A DNA stretch of 64,000 bases from Diphasiastrum complanatum (Eukaryota > Streptophyta > Lycopodiopsida > Lycopodiales > Lycopodiaceae): assembly GCA_029204225.1 (NCBI GenBank), contig CM055093.1, positions 31,071,777-31,135,776 on the forward strand, written 5' to 3'. Below, one piece after another: positions 46,871 through 60,761 of this stretch. The first letter of the stretch is position 1; every line of letters begins with the position of its first letter. The notes under the pieces were generated by a model. The model made no database searches and was not told the origin of the DNA. It worked only from the letters and a program-made list of their open reading frames with translations. A program made the position numbers and the translations under genes.

Positions 46871-48135
46871 TAGAACCTTGGTCTCATAAGCAATATCTGA
46901 AATGTTAGCACTCTCCCTAGAATCTAGTTTGTACAACTTTCCAATTCTAGATCCTCTAGCAATAACTTCATTTTCTCTTGAGACTATACACTTGTCAACA
47001 TGAAACTTAACATCCAATCCACTATCAAACAACTGTCCTACACTAATGAGATTTTTGGTTAGTCTAGGTACATAAAGTACATCATGCAAACAAATTTTTT
47101 TTGATGATGATGCATGTAGTGGAATACTACCTATTCCTTCAATTCTACACTCTACATCATTAGCAGTATAGATTGATCTTTTTGCACCTAGATATGGCAT
47201 GAGACTTGTGAAAGAGTTTCTAGAACTAGACATATGTGAACTAGCTCCACTATCTATCCACCATATTTCTTCATTCTTGAAAGGAAAAGATGAAAAACTA
47301 GACATCATTAAAGAATACTCTCTTTCACTCTCAACACCTTCACACTCATCCTCATTAGTAAGGTTAGCTTGCTTAGATTGGTTTTTCTTCTTGAAACAGT
47401 TTGATGCATAGTGGCCTTTCTTGCCACAAAAAAAACATTTGATCTTTGATAGCTTCTTCTTGCCATTGGATGTTGTAGCTTGTGAGGATTGATCCTCACC
47501 ACCTTCTTTGGCTTTGTCCTTCTTGAAGTGTTGTTGACCTTTGCCCTTGCCTCTTGACTTGTCCTTGGTGAAGAGTGCTTTGTCATCTCCACCATCTTTC
47601 AATGAAAGTCTGTTGATCCTCAGTATCTTGTTCTCTTGTCTGCTTTCTTCAACAATGAGAACACGTTGAAGTGTCTCCAAGGATGGAAGTTCCTCCCTGA
47701 CAGCATAAGTCTGCACAATATTGTCATACTTATCTCTAAGTCCATTAAGGACTACTTGAACAAGTTCAGTGTTCTTAAGAGCATCTATAATACTAGCTAA
47801 CTCTTGATGAAGATCCTTTACTCTCATTACATAAGATGAAGCACTCTCATCTACTCTCTGATTCTTAGAAAGATTTAGTTTCTAAGTGTAAGCAATCTAG
47901 AAGTATTCTTAATTTCATAGATTGTTTTGAGAGTGTCGCAAGCCTCCTTGGTAGTGGTGCATGTACAGATATCTCTTAACACTTCATTTGTGACATTCAT
48001 TTCTATGAAATGAAGGGCAATTCTGGTTCTTTTAATGAATGTTGCAGCTTCATTAGGTGCTACAAGTTCTTCTTCAGCTCCAGTCAGGTTGAGTTTGGGG
48101 ATCATTATTAGGTAGGGCATAATTTGGGACCTCAT
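46871..48135 (-). pseudogene. copia gag-protease, minus strand
   Basis: Gag fragments RIALHFIEMNVTNEVLRDIC and ACDTLKTIYEIKNTSRLL (48135-47875). A break near 47875 is followed by RVKDLHQELASIIDALKNTE and ELVQVVLNGLRDKYDNIVQT. Zinc knuckle CFFCGKKGHYASNC at about 47435. Protease IWWIDSGASSHMSS at about 47260 with DVLYVPRLTKNLISVGQL. After LYKLDSRESANISDIAYE the frame jumps at about 46870 straight to the end of integrase: the integrase zinc region and core are missing. Gag-protease resembles the 62-kb element, while the RT beyond the junction resembles another family. Confidence 0.9.
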
Positions 48136-48984
48136 TTTTTTCTATAAATTTGCTCTGTTGTAATTTTCAACCCTCAAAATATAGAGTTCTCATGGATGGA
48201 TCAGAATCTAGAAAATTATGACTGTAATGGGTGTTTGTTGATCGGATAAAGTTATAATGGCTTCACCCGTATAAAGTTATAATGGCTTCACCCTCTCATC
48301 CTGCCACTACCACAAATATACATTGGATAACATGACTATTACAAATATACATTGGATAATATGACGTGATATTATATCCTTACAATGGGTCTCCAAACAA
48401 TCATCTTTATCTAGTGCTTAAAAAATTGAAAAATACGATACATAATTTTCATAGAATTTTTCAAAACAACGATCTGATTGACAAAAAAAATGAGACATCA
48501 AGTAGTTACAAGAATTGACAAAAAAAAGTGAGAAATACGATACATAATTTTCATAAATTTTTTCAAAACAATGGTTTTGATTGACAAAAGAAAATGAGAC
48601 ATCATGTCCTTATAGGAATTGACAAAAAAAAAAGTGAGACGTCGTATCCTACAATGAACCTCCGAACAACACTCATATTTGGTCGTACAAAACTTGGAGT
48701 ATAAGATAAAAATGATTTGATATGAAATTTTCCAAAAATGGGCTGCAGCAGCAGGTCCGTGCGATGCAATTGCCACAGAGGAGAATCAGAGACTTTGAAT
48801 GGGCAGTGGTGGAGAGAGCAGCGGGGGTTTCATTGCAGTGGAAAACGGAGCATCGCAACCAGCCTCCTCATTTGAAGTCAAAAGTTTAGTCAGACGAAAC
48901 GAAGACCTACACATTCTACTCAACTACCCCCGACTTTTTCACCTCTCGCTCTCGCACGAGCTAATCTCTGTTGTCCTTTCGTCT

Positions 48985-49041
<57 letters not shown>

Positions 49042-50553
49042 CTAGTCACTGAACACAGCCTCCCTTCCTCCCTCTCTCTCTCTCTCTCTCTCTCTCGTCA
49101 CTGCATTGATCCACTCGTGTCACTGTAGGGATCCACTCGTTATATCTCTTTCTCTCCATGCATCAGAATCTCAGTGTTAATCTTATAAAAAACCCACGAA
49201 TTATCTTCCAATCCCTACAAGGTTAAAATAAAACTTTAAAATCTAAAATTTATAACTAAAATCGACTGGTTTTGAACACATAAAAAATTAACAAATTTAA
49301 AATCAAAGTGATAAAAAATGATTTCAACAAATGGGCTGTTTGTATTTGGTAATTTTTTTGTGAGCACTGATTAAGATAGATCTCTCTCTTTTATATAAAA
49401 CTCATCAATCAAAACTAAAGAAGACAAATACAAAAACCCAATTGTTAAAATTCATTTATATATTGTTTTATTTTAGATTTATAGGGTTATTAATGGTTCA
49501 AAATGAGATGGTTGTATTATAATGTCAAGTTTTAAGGTTCTATTTCAACCTTTTATCTTTTTCATAATAGTTTGCTGGGTTTTCTACAAGCATATTTTAT
49601 AACCTTTTTAACGAGCAATGATAAAACTTTAAGTTATTAACTGTGTTTGACTAGCCTATATATCTGTATAGCTGACTCGCTCGCGCCCTCTCTCTTTCTC
49701 TCTCTCTCTCTCCATATAGAACTGGTATTAACTGCCGCGTTGGGTTTGACTAGCAGCCTATATTCCTAGGAAGGAAGGAATTCACAGGAAAATTGAAATC
49801 AGTAAGTTATAAGTTGGTTGAGACAGTGACAATTGCTTTACTCGGAAAGAGGTGGAAAATCCTTTCATACTGCCGCTCTTGTCAAATGTGGATAGCCCAA
49901 TAAAAATGGCATGTGTGGAGAATAGTAGCTGATGCTGGACTTTCCAATACAACGCGGCCGGATAATAATAACTTCTCAAAATTCAACATACACTCGTTGG
50001 TAGAGCTGGCAAGGTCGCAGCACAAAGAAGGGCTCGTAGGTGAAGGGTGATATCAGCTGTATAGAACAACGAACCCGAACTTGTAGGTGAAGGGTGAAAT
50101 TAGTTGAAAGAGGCTGAGCCAACGAAGTCGAACTTGTAGGTGAAGTGTGAAATCAGTTGAAAGAGGCTGAGCTGCATAAAACAAGGAAGGGCAGAGAGTG
50201 AGAGAGAGAGCGAGCTATCAAAGCTTCAGCTTATACCAAAGAGACATATACTCATTACGAAAGAGGTGTGAGCATGTAATGGCAACGGTAGCAGATTGAG
50301 CAGATTCATTTCTTGCCATTGAGAACTCTAATGTATCTCGATTGAAATCTATTTCGTTACAATTTTTAAAGACCTGTATATTTTTCTTTTGATGAGAAGA
50401 AACCTGAGGTGTTGTTAAGCTCGACTCTCACTTGTGCTATAGTTTTGATCGGAAAAAACTGCCTTCAAATTGAAGGTGTGATTGATCTTAGTTTGTGAAC
50501 GCAGTAGGTGTTTTGCAAAAAAGAGTAGGAGAAAAAGTGTAGTTGCTCCACAG
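48136..50553 (+). other. Upstream region of the ABC transporter
   Basis: No coding frame. CT microsatellites lie at 48992-49034, 49075-49096 and about 49688-49711. A TATATA-like stretch at about 49655 precedes a CT-rich leader. Near 50040-50170 'aacttgtaggtgaagggtgaaat' is repeated three times with small changes. The true transcription start is not determined. Confidence 0.4.
48992..49096 (+). repeat. (CT)n microsatellites
   Basis: A CT tract of about 43 nt (48992-49034) and another of about 22 nt (49075-49096), separated by unique sequence. Confidence 0.95.
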
Positions 50554-53500
50554 ATGTCGCACCCCATATCGCTTGATAGTTTGCACTCTTCGAATTATTC
50601 AGACATACATCTATCTGCATCAAATAGTCGTACAAGAAATAGTAGTATAGGACATTGGGGATCAGATACCGTTTTTGGGCGAGCATCACGGTCAAGGAGA
50701 GAACAGGATGACGAAGAGGCTCTCAAATGGGCAGCAATTGAAAAGCTTCCTACGTTCGATCGGCTGAGAACGACAATTATAAAGGATTATACGGACGGAG
50801 AAAGGGTTGTCCACCAAGAGTTTGATCTGAGAAATCTTGGATTAGCAGAAAGGCAGAAGCTGATTGAAAAGCTGTTGAAGGTCACAGAGGAAGATAATGA
50901 GAAAGTGTTGAGAAAGCTACGGAACAGGATTGACAGGTAGAGAGAGAGAGAGAGACTTGTCATGCAGAGTCATATGCATTACTCAATTTAGCTATGATCA
51001 TCAAAGATATTCTCTTGCTTAGGTGCAAACGGGAAGCTTTCAAATTTAGCTATCATCATAAAAGTTATGCTTTTTCTTAGATGCAAATTGGTGGCCTGGG
51101 AATATTTGCTGTGGCTTCGACTATTATTCAGCGTTTTGCTTTTGCCTTATGTTTGTTCAGGGTGGGTATAGAGGTGCCAACGATCCAGGTGCGATTTGAG
51201 CATCTCAGCATTGATGCAAAATGCTACGTGGGAGGAGGAGCTCTACCAACTCTCTGGAATTCTACCAGAAACACAATTGAAGTGAGCACTCATCAGCTTT
51301 GTCGGTTGCCGACAGAACTGAGAAGCTTCATCTTATGTCAAGTCTAGCACTCAAATTGGAAAATACTGACTCAGTACGGCGTTTTTTTTGTTTGCGTACG
51401 TTTTACAGGGAATGCTTGAGCTAGTGGGTATACGCCTAGCGAAGCAAGCTAAGCTAAAAATTCTTAAGGATGTTAGTGGCATCATAAAACCTGGCAGGTA
51501 AATTAGCAAGCTCTCAGAAACTTAGCTCAGCATATGATGTTTAAGCATTATTATGGTTTAGTTACTCAGTATAGGAATTAGCCCCATTCTTCTTGCGGTT
51601 GGAGTTTGACACTTCGTGTCATCTTTGCAGGATGACCCTTTTGCTAGGGCCGCCAAGCTCAGGAAAAACAAGCCTATTGCTGGCACTTGCTGGGAAGCTG
51701 GATCCTGAGCTTAAGGTATCCAATTGCAATTCGTTTGCAGAAATAATTAGTCAATACAGCACTAGTTTCTATCTTTTCTGTTTCTTCAAAATGGAATATA
51801 TTGTTTATAATCTGCTTCTGAAATTATGACAGGTACATGGTAAAGTCACTTACAATGGGCATGAGTTGAACGAGTTCGTGCCTCAAAAAACATCTGCTTA
51901 TATCAGTCAGCACGACTTACATGTCGGTGAGATGACAGTGAGGGAAACTCTCGAGTTTTCAGCACGGTGTCAAGGTGTTGGTACCAGATATGGTAAGGCC
52001 CACCATACCAGTTTCAAGTCAGCAACTTCTGTGGGATAACAAAGTATTACATTTGATTCTCTTCAGACATTAAGTGCCCTGGATATGTTGATTCGATGCA
52101 GAGATGCTTTCAGAATTGGTTAAGCGAGAGAAGCAAGCAGGCATTTTCCCAGAGGCAGAAATTGATTTCTACATGAAAGTAAGTGTGTAACCCTCTTGTT
52201 TTCCACAATTTTCAGCATAACCCGAACAGATGCGTCCCAAAGTCATGGTGCAAATCGTAGATACCCGTTACAAACCTTTTGGTTCAAAATCTAAGGGAAT
52301 GGAATGGTTTCGTGGGTGTTTTTTTCTCTTCGAAAAACATCAGTTCCCAAATTTTTTTTTTTTTTTGAAAACCATAGTTTTGGAACCTGATTTGTTTTGG
52401 GGCTCCAAAATTTATGCCCAAAATTTGCGCCACCATTGAACATTGAATCTGAAGCAAATGAGATTTTCTTATATAGTTAACGAGATTGAAAGTGAACATG
52501 GAATGCTGATAAGTGACAACAAACAACAGCATTTGACAAGCCATACCATAAAAGCAATCTCAACATAAAGATGACCCAAGTCACGAGTTTTAACCTTTTT
52601 TTAACGATACTGTTTGTTCAAACATTATTACAAAAAGACACTTTTAAGGGGAGGCTCAGTTGGTTAGCTTGGCATCCAAAGTTTCTTTGGTCCCAAGTTC
52701 AAATCCCCCTTGGAAACCAAGATGCACTATCCAAAAAGATTTATACCTATTTGAAAGGAACCAAAAGCACCATATGAATGAATCGTAAAATTATTTTCTA
52801 ATGTGTAAGTGGTTTGAACTTTGTATGTCTAAACCTTTTATTTAAGGCAGCCCAACTAGTGTAAAAAAAAAGTTACAATCTCTTTTTCTTGAAAAAAATT
52901 ACGTTTCAAATTTTTTTTGGGTTATGTTCTGAAAGGAAATGTTTTCGAAGTGTCGTTCCCGCAACTATGGTGAAAATGGCCAAAAATGACTACCGTTGTA
53001 ATAAACTTAACTTGATAACATTGGTACTACAGGCTACTGCTATGAAGGATGTGCAGGGCAGCCTTGTTACAGACTACACACTCAAGGTAAGAAGCAGATT
53101 TAACGGTTGCATCTAGATTTATGTTTGCAAAGATTTAATTTCTGTAAGTTCTGTTCGAATGTTCATCTAAATCTTTGTGCCAAGTGTTTTGAAGTTTGCT
53201 CTACCTAGAGCATAACTCGTCAACTTCTTCATGTGAGTGGTCTTAATGATATTCTGCGATGATCTTGCAGATCCTTGGGCTCGATATTTGTGCTGATACA
53301 TTAGTGGGTGATGCTATGATAAGAGGGATATCTGGAGGACAAAAAAAGCGAGTGACAACAGGTTAATAGGCTATATGAAGAATGAGAAACTTGTGTAATC
53401 TGATTGCCTACACTAAACAGTACTACAAACATGCACAATGCACTAATTCAAGATCTTAATACATGGAAATGACATCTGCTTTGAATTCTGACGTTATGCT

Positions 53501-56500
53501 TACTTAAAGACCTCAATAGGCTATATTTCACAGTCTCTTTGGTGTTGCAGGGGAAATGATCACGGGTCCAACGAAGACACTCTTCATGGATGAGATTTCT
53601 ACGGGGCTTGATAGTTCCACCACATTCCAAATTGTGAAGTGCCTCCAGCATTTCGTGCATATAATGGAAAGCACAGTTCTAATGTCACTGCTTCAGCCTG
53701 CTCCAGAGACATTTAACCTTTTTGATGATATAATTCTTATCTCAGAGGGACAGATTGTTTATGAAGGTCCTAGAGAGCATGTCCTGGAGTTTTTTGAAAG
53801 TTGTGGGTTTAAATGCCCAGATCGAAAGGGTACTGCTGACTTCTTGCAAGAGGTGGGAAATTGGATGACGATCATTTAGGCATAGGAAACCTCAAGTTTT
53901 CGCAGTTTTTATAGCTTTCTTATGATGATTATCAAGCATAGCATGTCAACTAGGATTTATATATAATGCTTTGACTAATTGAAATTTCATGGCAGGTCAC
54001 GTCTCGCAAAGACCAACAGCAATACTGGCTTGACAAGAGGAGACCTTACAGATATATTCCCGTCAAAGAGTTTTCTGAAAAGTTCAAGCAATTTCATGTG
54101 GGACAAAGTCTAGCAGAAGAGCTTTCTCATCCGTTTAATAAAGCAAAATCCCACAAAGCTGCACTTGTGTTTGACAGATATTCTGTCAGCAAGATGGAGC
54201 TTTTTAAGACATCTTTTGCAAGAGAGTGGCTCCTTGTGAAGCGTAACTCCTTTGTCTTTTTCTTCAAAGCTTCACAGGTTTGTACATCCAATTTTGATTT
54301 ACTTGTTATTGTTGCTCCATGCAATTGTGTTGACCAAAGGAGTATCACAAGAATATTTTGTATGGGAAGTACAATGTTCCATCAAGTCATAATAGCACAC
54401 CTTTTAGTATGAAGGTTGATATTTAGACGTTGGAAGTGAAACGTGACTTGTTGGAAATAATTGTTGCAGATTGTCATTTGCGGTTCCATTGCAATGACTG
54501 TATTTTTTCGAACAAAAATGCACCACAATAATCTGGACGATGCAAATCTTTATTTTGGTGCTTTATTCTTCTCCCTTATCTTGATCATGTTCAACGGTTT
54601 CTCTGAACTGGCTATGACAATTTTCCGATTACCTGTATTCTTCAAGCAAAGAGACCTCCTATTTTATCCTGGATGGGCGTTCAGCTTACCCACATTTGTT
54701 CTAAGGCTTCCCATGTCCCTTGTTGAGACTGGCATTTGGGTTGCTCTGACATACTACGTCATGGGTTTAGCTCCAGACGCCAGCAGGTATGCAAGACGTC
54801 CCTCACTTGTTGCAATCTACTCTGCTGATTGACAAGTTTTCCCATTAAATAGCTAAACGAAGACGCTTTAAGCTTATTATATAACATTCTTGTTTGATGG
54901 AATAAGAGATTAATTGGCAAGCTTGAAGTTTCAGAGGAAGATTAACTATTTAAGATAGTTTTCTGAGTATTCTTAAGAAACGATACTCATTGTTCATTTG
55001 CTTTGCAGGTTCTTCAAGCATTTCCTTGTCCTCTTTCTTGTGCATCAGATGTCATCAGCACTTTTTCGTCTCATTGCTGGAGTATGCCGAACAATGGTTA
55101 TAGCAAGCACAGGCGGTTCTTTTGTTCTTCTTGTGGTTTTCATGCTTGGAGGGTTCATTGTGCCCAGAGGTATGCATTACCTGAAACAAGTTCTTGAATT
55201 TACAGTTCCTCTTCTGCAAGATGACATGGCAATTAGATGCACTTCCTGACAGAAACTATGTGTGCAGATAGGATACCCAGTTGGTGGATTTGGGGCTATT
55301 GGATTTCCCCTTTGGCCTATGGCGAGACTGCTCTTACTGTGAATGAATTTCTTTCACCCGGTTGGAACAAGGTATGGATCTGAGACTTACTTCTTGTGCA
55401 CCATCCCAGTGATACTTGCCAGATGGAGGCCAAAGATGTTCTAAAATTCTTCTGTGAATGGCAGGTGTTGGGTAACTCCACTTTGGGTTCTGTAGCACTA
55501 TCGAGCCGAGCAATCTTTGACCATGATTATTGGTACTGGATTGGAGTTGGAGGCCTATTTGGTTTTGTGGTAGTGTTCAACGTCTTATTTACCTGGGCCG
55601 TGACCTATCTGAACCGTGAGTCACCATCATGCCAAGAGAATGGATGCACTCATCAGAATGAAATCTCAACACGTCACATACCTCTTAAGCTGTTCTAAAC
55701 AGACTTGGATCTTAGATTTTCTCCCCGTTTTTAATGCCTTATATGCCTTATAACTGACACATGGGGGTTATGTTCTTCTTAACAGCTCTTGGCAAACCTC
55801 AAGCAGTCATCTCGGAAGAGACTCTTGCTGAACGAGAAGCAATTCAAGAGGGCGTAGAGTTTGATCGGACATCTGGAACTTGGTCATCGAAGAAATCTCT
55901 ACCTCGTTTCTTGTCGTCTAGCGATGCCAATGCTGGTATGTTGTGCACTGAAAACCTTCCTGTTGCAGTCTTTTTGGGTAATCTAGATGTAGAGTTTAAG
56001 GACACGCCATAGCTCAAGATTTCATGAGTCCAGAGAGGAAGGGTTAAAGGCACAGTGAGTCACTAGAACAATATCTTAGCACAAGTATTGAAGAGCTGAC
56101 TTTGTTGTCCAGGTCAAGTACAGATGCAAAGCATCAGAAGAAGTTCTGGCAGCAGTGGTATTGCAGCTGATGAAGGTCTGGAGTTTGCTGCAGGAGTGGC
56201 TCCTAAGAGGGGCATGATCTTGCCCTTTGAGCCCGAGTCAATCTCGTTTGACGAAGTGAACTATTATGTTGACATGCCTGCTGTATGTCCACCAAAAACT
56301 TCTTCCTGTCATGCAGTTATTTGCAATCGAATGCATGCAAATTTCTCCCTTCTAGATTGCTTTGTGAGGATGTTCCTGAAAGCATAATGACCAATATACT
56401 GCGACTGCTTGCTTAGTGCTTAGAGTTTTGACAGTTTGCAAAGATGTGTACTTTGTGGACATTCTTTGGTCTTGACAATTCCAATGCATGATCCTGTTCA

Positions 56501-59326
56501 GGAGATGAGGGACCAAGAGGTGACAGAGACTAGGCTCCAGTTGCTTCGAGGAGTCACTGGAGCTTTCCGGCCTGGTGTCCTTACATCTCTGATGGGAGTC
56601 AGTGGAGCTGGGAAGACAACTCTTATGGATGTTCTGGCAGGAAGAAAGACTGGTGGTTACACTGAGGGTGATATCTTCATTTCTGGGTTTCCAAAGAATC
56701 AGGCAACTTTTGCAAGAATAGCAGGTTACTGCGAGCAAAACGATATACATTCTCCACAAATTACAGTTCGCGAGTCTCTTATCTACTCTGCTTGGCTAAG
56801 GCTACCTGCAGTTATTGACTCGGAGACAAAGAAGGTAATGCTTATTCTCTGCTATTTGGTAATTGTAGAGATTAATTGGCAGCTGTTAAAAGGTATGAGC
56901 AGAACTCATATTCTCCTCATGCGATGGATGCAGAATTTTGTTGATGAAGTGATGGAACTTGTAGAGCTTGACAACTTAAGAGATTCCATTGTTGGACTTC
57001 CGGGGGTCACAGGTCTCTCCACAGAGCAAAGAAAGCGTCTAACTATAGCTGTTGAGCTAGTTGCAAATCCGTCCATCATCTTCATGGATGAACCAACTTC
57101 TGGATTGGATGCAAGAGCTGCAGCTATTGTGATGAGAACTGTTCGTAATACTGTTGACACAGGCCGCACAGTTGTCTGCACCATCCACCAACCTAGCATT
57201 GACATTTTTGAGGCTTTTGATGAGGTCAGTTTCAGTACCACATCAAAAACAGCTTCTGCGACTAATATGTGCTTGTTTGGCTTGAACTACAGAATAACTA
57301 TACCAGTTATTCAACGATTTGTTCTATTTGGATCAGCAATTTCAATTCATAAACAAAATCTTCGTCTTTTGAGGTGAAGGACGTTTTGTGCTTCCTTTAG
57401 TTGAGAGTGGTGTGCTCACTTTGGTGGGGTAATCTTGCACTGTGCAGCTGCTTCTCCTGAAGCGTGGAGGCCAAGTAATCTATGGAGGCCCACTTGGCAG
57501 GCAATCAAACAAGCTCATAGAATATTTTGAGGTAATCTTCTGTCGGATTAATCCCTTTATTATGTGATATAGGCAGGAAAGGAATAGAGTTTCGGCACAG
57601 AAGAACTGCCCTTAACCTTTCTTTCTTAATGTTCAGGCAATTCCAGGAGTTCCAAAGATAAAGGATGGGTACAACCCTGCTACGTGGATGCTTGAGGTCA
57701 GCTCTAACTCAGTCGAGCAGCGGATGGGAATCGACTTTGCAGAAATCTATAAGCAGTCCAGTTTATTCCAGTAAGTTTTTGAAGTGCAATCTGATGCATA
57801 ATAGTTCTTTAAAGTGCTTGTCAATGACACCTTGAACTTTACTAGTTCTCACCTTGAACAGTGTCTTGAGAAGGGTTAGAAATCTCTGAATTTTGAATTA
57901 TGTTCAAATTGTCTTCAGACGCAATAAGGCACTCGTGAAAGAGTTAAGTGTCCCAGCTCCGGGCGCCAAGAGACTTCATTTCGCAACAGAATATTCACAA
58001 AAGTCTCTTGGGCAATTCATATGTTGCCTTTGGAAGCAGAACTTGACGTACTGGCGGAGTCCGGACTACAACTGTGTCCGGATTTTTTTCACTCTTGTCA
58101 CTGCCCTAGTTTTTGGCACGATATTTTGGAAGTCTGGTCCAAAAAGGTAGGAATCTTCTTCCTCTAGCTTTGCCTTCTCTTAAATAGGATGCATTTATTA
58201 AGAAGATACGTAGTCGAAAGCACAATCTTACCAGGTATGTGCAACACAGGGAGAAACAGCAGGATTTGATCAATGTTTTGGGAGCCGTCTATGGAGCAGT
58301 CATGTTTTTGGGAGTAAATAATTGCTCCACAGTTCAGCCAGTTGTTGCTACCGAGCGTACGGTGTTTTATAGAGAAAGAGCAGCGGGAATGTACTCTGCC
58401 TTGCCTTATGCAATTGCACAGGTTAGCCACTAAAGTTTTGTTGCTTCTTTCGTTTGTCAGACAGCTATCTTATCCAGCAAATCATATGACAAATTGTTTG
58501 ATTGAGCAGGTTGCCATTGAAATTCCTTACACACTTGTACAGACAATCTTGTATGGGCTGATCACCTATTCCATGATCGAATTCGAATGGAAGGCAGTCA
58601 AATTTTTTTGGTATCTCTTCTTCATGTTCTTAACATTCCTCTATTTCACATACTACGGAATGATGGCTGTGGCAATAACACCAAACCATCAAGTTGCTGC
58701 CATCATGGCGTCCACATTCTACTCAGTTTTCAACCTCTTCTCTGGCTTCATGATCCCCAGACCGGTATGTAGACAATGCATAACTTGCTGACATGATCTG
58801 CAATTCGATTTCTAGACGCCAATGATAATCCATTATTCCACTGTCATCAAGAAATTTGTTTAGCATTTTGTCCAGTAACATCTGATCACTTGCTGGCACG
58901 ATCTGCATTTAAATATCTCAATAGCATTGAATCCATATGGCGCTGTCAACAAAGAACGTAATGTCTTCAAGAGATTTGCTGCAGTATACTGCTCAGCTGA
59001 GTTGAGAAATTAATTCTGAAATTTCTTGTTAATCCGTGCAGAAAATTCCGATATGGTGGGTATGGTATTACTGGATCTGTCCAGTTGCATATACTGTCTA
59101 TGGATTGATCACTTCGCAATATGGAGATATCACTCATGATATAGAAATCCTTAGTGATGATCCCAATGTACGGAAGTATCAGCCCGTGAATAAATTTCTT
59201 TCAAGCTACTTCGGCTTCGAGCACGACTTCCTGGGAGTTGTTACGGCTGTGCTCATCGGTTTCACCGTATTCTTCGCTTTTATGTTTGCATTGTGCATCA
59301 AAATGCTCAACTTTCAGCACAGATGA
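50554..59326 (+). CDS. Full-size ABCG (PDR-type) ABC transporter
   Basis: 24 exons: 50554-50936, 51161-51281, 51409-51497, 51631-51715, 51833-51992, 52102-52178, 53033-53086, 53271-53361, 53551-53852, 53996-54277, 54470-54786, 55009-55169, 55268-55371, 55465-55615, 55786-55935, 56113-56282, 56502-56834, 56934-57224, 57448-57531, 57637-57770, 57919-58146, 58235-58421, 58510-58764, 59042-59326. All junctions are GT-AG and in phase; total 4494 nt, 1497 aa, usual for plant PDR proteins. N-terminal [18 protein letters not shown] is PDR-typical. NBD1: Walker [10 protein letters not shown] (204-212), signature SGGQKKRV (344), LFMDE (364-368). TMD1 about 500-760. NBD2: GVSGAGKTT (931-939), [15 protein letters not shown] (1038), [16 protein letters not shown] (1058). 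TMD2 about 1200-1490, ending KMLNFQHR. An ATP-driven plasma-membrane exporter by family; substrate not predictable. An in-frame ATG at 50482 is an alternative start. Intron 6 (854 nt) holds a SINE-like copy. Confidence 0.96.
52648..52780 (+). mobile_element. tRNA-derived SINE-like copy A
   Basis: In intron 6 of the ABC transporter, sense strand. GGGGAGGCTCAGTTGGTTAG contains an A box (52653-52663) and AAGTTCAAATCCCCC a B box (52696-52707), 33 nt apart, as in a tRNA gene. It continues CTTGGAAACCAAGATGCAC, shared with 5575-5690, beyond the tRNA-like head. The tail is not clearly poly(A). Confidence 0.65.
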
Positions 59327-59379
59327 TGATGATGGGCAAGGAAGCATCCATCCCTTCAGCACATTCCTCGATATTTTCA

Positions 59380-59600
59380 GAGCCTTTGAGCAATTAATCA
59401 TCCATGTCTATCTGCTACGTTCAGATTATTAAGGATTACAAGAATTTGGAGCAGCCATTGAACAATTGATCATCCATGGCAATTTGCAACATCCATGTTA
59501 TCAAAGATTTGGAGCAGTCATTGAACAATTGATCATCCATTTGGAGCAGTCGTTCATCCACTGGGAGCACTCATTGAACAATCGATCATCCATCCAAATC
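59380..59600 (+). repeat. Imperfect ~30-bp minisatellite
   Basis: 'ggagcagtcattgaacaatt' plus 'gatcatccat' recurs about four to five times with indels, starting 55-60 nt after the ABC transporter stop codon. Probably lies in its 3'UTR. Confidence 0.8.
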
Positions 59601-59699
59601 AGTAAGGGCTTCAAGAATTGGAGTAACCATTTTTTACTCCTGAAGAACTACTCACAAGACAAATGAACCTGTGAAGGTTGTACGATAAACTAGGAATAG

Positions 59700-60761
59700 T
59701 CTAAAGCCAAAAGCATCATTGCATTGTAAGAACTGTCTATGGCATGGAGTTTGTCAGATGAAGTTCAAAAGAACCTTTGAAAAATCTCCTCAAACCACAA
59801 GATCTAGAAAAAAATGTTATGGTCTTCCACACCATCATGCATTTGATTAGCCACCAATTTTCTTAGTTTTATGGATGATTCAGGAGCAAGCCTTGAAGAT
59901 GGCTATAAACATGCAAATCCAACAATTCTTTCTTGTGGCAGCATAGTCCTTATGGTCTTTATTTCCTCTTAACTTTTTGAACACAAATGAAAATTTATTC
60001 CATACACTACAAGTCCCTTCCTCAAAAATACTTGGACTAATTTGATATATCAATTTTGTGTTAAATCTTTTATAACACATCTTCAGATCCTTTTGGGTAG
60101 GAGTACATAAAATCTACGTTTATCCTTCACACAAGGGAATGATTTGTTTAGAGACCTTCAATGGTGGTTTGGGTAATTTTAGAGTTATGTCTTGTGTGAA
60201 AAAAAATCAGACTCGAAATGCACTTAATGGATCAATAAGATCTTGGCCTAATTTGGGTGCACATCTAGATTTAGCTATAAGATAGAAATCATCACTTTAC
60301 ACATGCTAGAATTGCATAAATCACTTTTGATCATAAGCACTAAGATCCAATACGGTACTGTCCCTGTCCGTACAACAGCAACAACATACTGTCCTTCACA
60401 CGTGTGGATGCAAGGTCAACAATAAAAATGACATTATACACACTAGAATCAAGATATCTTGAGAAATACACATGAGATGGACATAGAATCAAAAGAGATG
60501 AATTCTCCACACCAACAACTTGCTTACCCTTTTCATCATAAGTGAGCCTCAAAGGTTGTTGCCTTTGCCTTGATGTCCTCCTTGGCTTTTCATTTGAAGA
60601 AGCCTCTCTTCAACATCAACATCCAAATTATCATCAACAATGTCATTCACATCAAGAATGCTAGATCCAATGTATACACCACCACTTGAAGAAACTTTTG
60701 GAAAGTATCCTTAATAAAAAATGACATCTCTTCCTATGACCACTTTCTTAGATGAAGGAAT
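59700..60761 (-). other. Spacer with weak minus-strand copia-like traces
   Basis: On the minus strand, frames at about 60690-60340 (SGGVYIGSSILDVNDIVDDN, ERLLQMKSQGG, LTYDEKGKQVVG) recall a copia integrase-RT linker but lack any diagnostic motif. CACACGTGTG occurs at 60397-60406. The next copia's LTR begins at 60762. Confidence 0.3.

Noticed and set aside
50482-50553. N-terminal extension of the ABC transporter
   Set aside because: In-frame ATG at 50482 adds 24 Cys/Arg/Lys-rich residues not typical of PDR N-termini; kept only as an alternative start.
52653-52707. tRNA gene
   Set aside because: A-box and B-box-like sequences are present, but there is no complete cloverleaf with acceptor-stem pairing, and the same sequence recurs with a shared non-tRNA tail; a SINE fits better.
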